Origin: an uncultured Methylococcaceae bacterium
GTDB lineage: Bacteria; Pseudomonadota; Gammaproteobacteria; Methylococcales; Methylococcaceae
DNA length: 6,360 nucleotides
Direction of reading: 5' to 3'
NCBI GenBank assembly: GCA_903910005.1
Contig: CAIVXW010000266.1
Span: forward strand, 1-6,360
This document shows, piece after piece, positions 6,148 to 6,360 of this stretch. The position numbers and the translations under genes are program-made. How positions within the stretch are numbered: the first letter of the stretch is position 1; every line of letters starts with the position of its first letter. The notes below the pieces were generated by a model. The model was not told where the DNA came from. It saw nothing but the letters and a program-made list of their open reading frames with translations, and searched no databases.

Positions 6148-6360
6148 AACTCTACAACCTGTTCCCGCGACTGGCGGGCCGCTTCAACGACTGGCCGCCG
6201 CATTTGCAGCGGGCAGCCGACATGGGATTTGACTGGATTTTCGTCAATCCGCTACAACTGCCCGGTCGCTCCGGCAGCCTGTATTCGATCAGGGATTTTT
6301 TCCGCATCAATCCGGACTTTCTCGATCCGGCTTCCCGCCTTCCGGCTGAACAGCAGGTGC
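6144..6360 (+). CDS. Alpha-amylase (GH13)-like protein, 3' end beyond window
   Basis: Open frame of 72 codons from an ATG overlapping the previous stop (ATGA), still open at the window edge. The first residues, MKLYNLFPRLAG, followed by DWPPHLQRAADMGFDWIFVNPL and then GSLYSIRDFF, look like the start of a GH13 TIM barrel. In this reading there is a first strand, a helix ending in the MGF(D) motif, a second strand with N-P, and the loop leading to the usual Y-x-(V/I)-x-D(Y/F) element. The resemblance is to the GH13 enzymes that act on alpha-glucans, including maltosyltransferase-like members. The catalytic Asp, Glu and Asp lie beyond the window, so activity cannot be judged. AGG at 6133-6135, eight bases upstream, may serve as ribosome site, and overlap with the mtdB paralogue implies translational coupling. 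The family call rests on the N-terminal pattern only. Confidence 0.6.
   Translation, partial: MKLYNLFPRLAGRFNDWPPHLQRAADMGFDWIFVNPLQLPGRSGSLYSIRDFFRINPDFLDPASRLPAEQQV

Overview
The window reads as GC-rich (roughly 60% by eye) proteobacterial DNA, with every gene on the + strand. The most telling content is a tandem pair of MtdB-type methylene-tetrahydromethanopterin dehydrogenases. That pathway is typical of methylotrophs and methanotrophs and is also found in some other proteobacteria and planctomycetes. A methylotrophic proteobacterium, possibly gamma, is the best guess, but no rRNA or other firm taxonomic marker is present.

Left half (1-2338): the end of a membrane CPBP (Rce1-like, 'CAAX protease') family protein, then a CmoA-type carboxy-S-adenosylmethionine synthase, then an isoprenylcysteine-methyltransferase-like (ICMT/PEMT) membrane protein. 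These lie close together (gaps of 58 and 27 bp) and could be co-transcribed. CmoB, the usual partner of CmoA, is not next to it here.

Middle (2385-4055): a complete, exported gamma-glutamyltranspeptidase with all visible catalytic residues. It has a GTG start fixed by an in-frame stop two codons upstream and a good Shine-Dalgarno sequence. It would act on glutathione and other gamma-glutamyl compounds in the periplasm.

Right half (4056-6360): a 164-bp non-coding gap holding a possible -10 box and a hairpin, then two MtdB paralogues separated by 101 bp that contains another, larger hairpin. The next gene overlaps the second paralogue by ATGA and encodes the start of an alpha-amylase (GH13)-like protein that runs off the window. 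The two dehydrogenases oxidise methylene-H4MPT to methenyl-H4MPT in formaldehyde oxidation. Their nucleotide-binding loops differ in the way that separates NADP-preferring from NAD-preferring Rossmann enzymes, so the pair may divide the reducing equivalents between the two pools. Their leaders share an ACCGGG/CCCGGT inverted repeat whose right arm sits at exactly the same distance from both start codons.

No mobile elements, tRNA or rRNA genes, or CRISPR arrays were seen. The most worthwhile leads are the cofactor split in the tandem MtdB pair, their phased leader hairpins, and the translational coupling of a GH13-like gene to a C1-metabolism gene.
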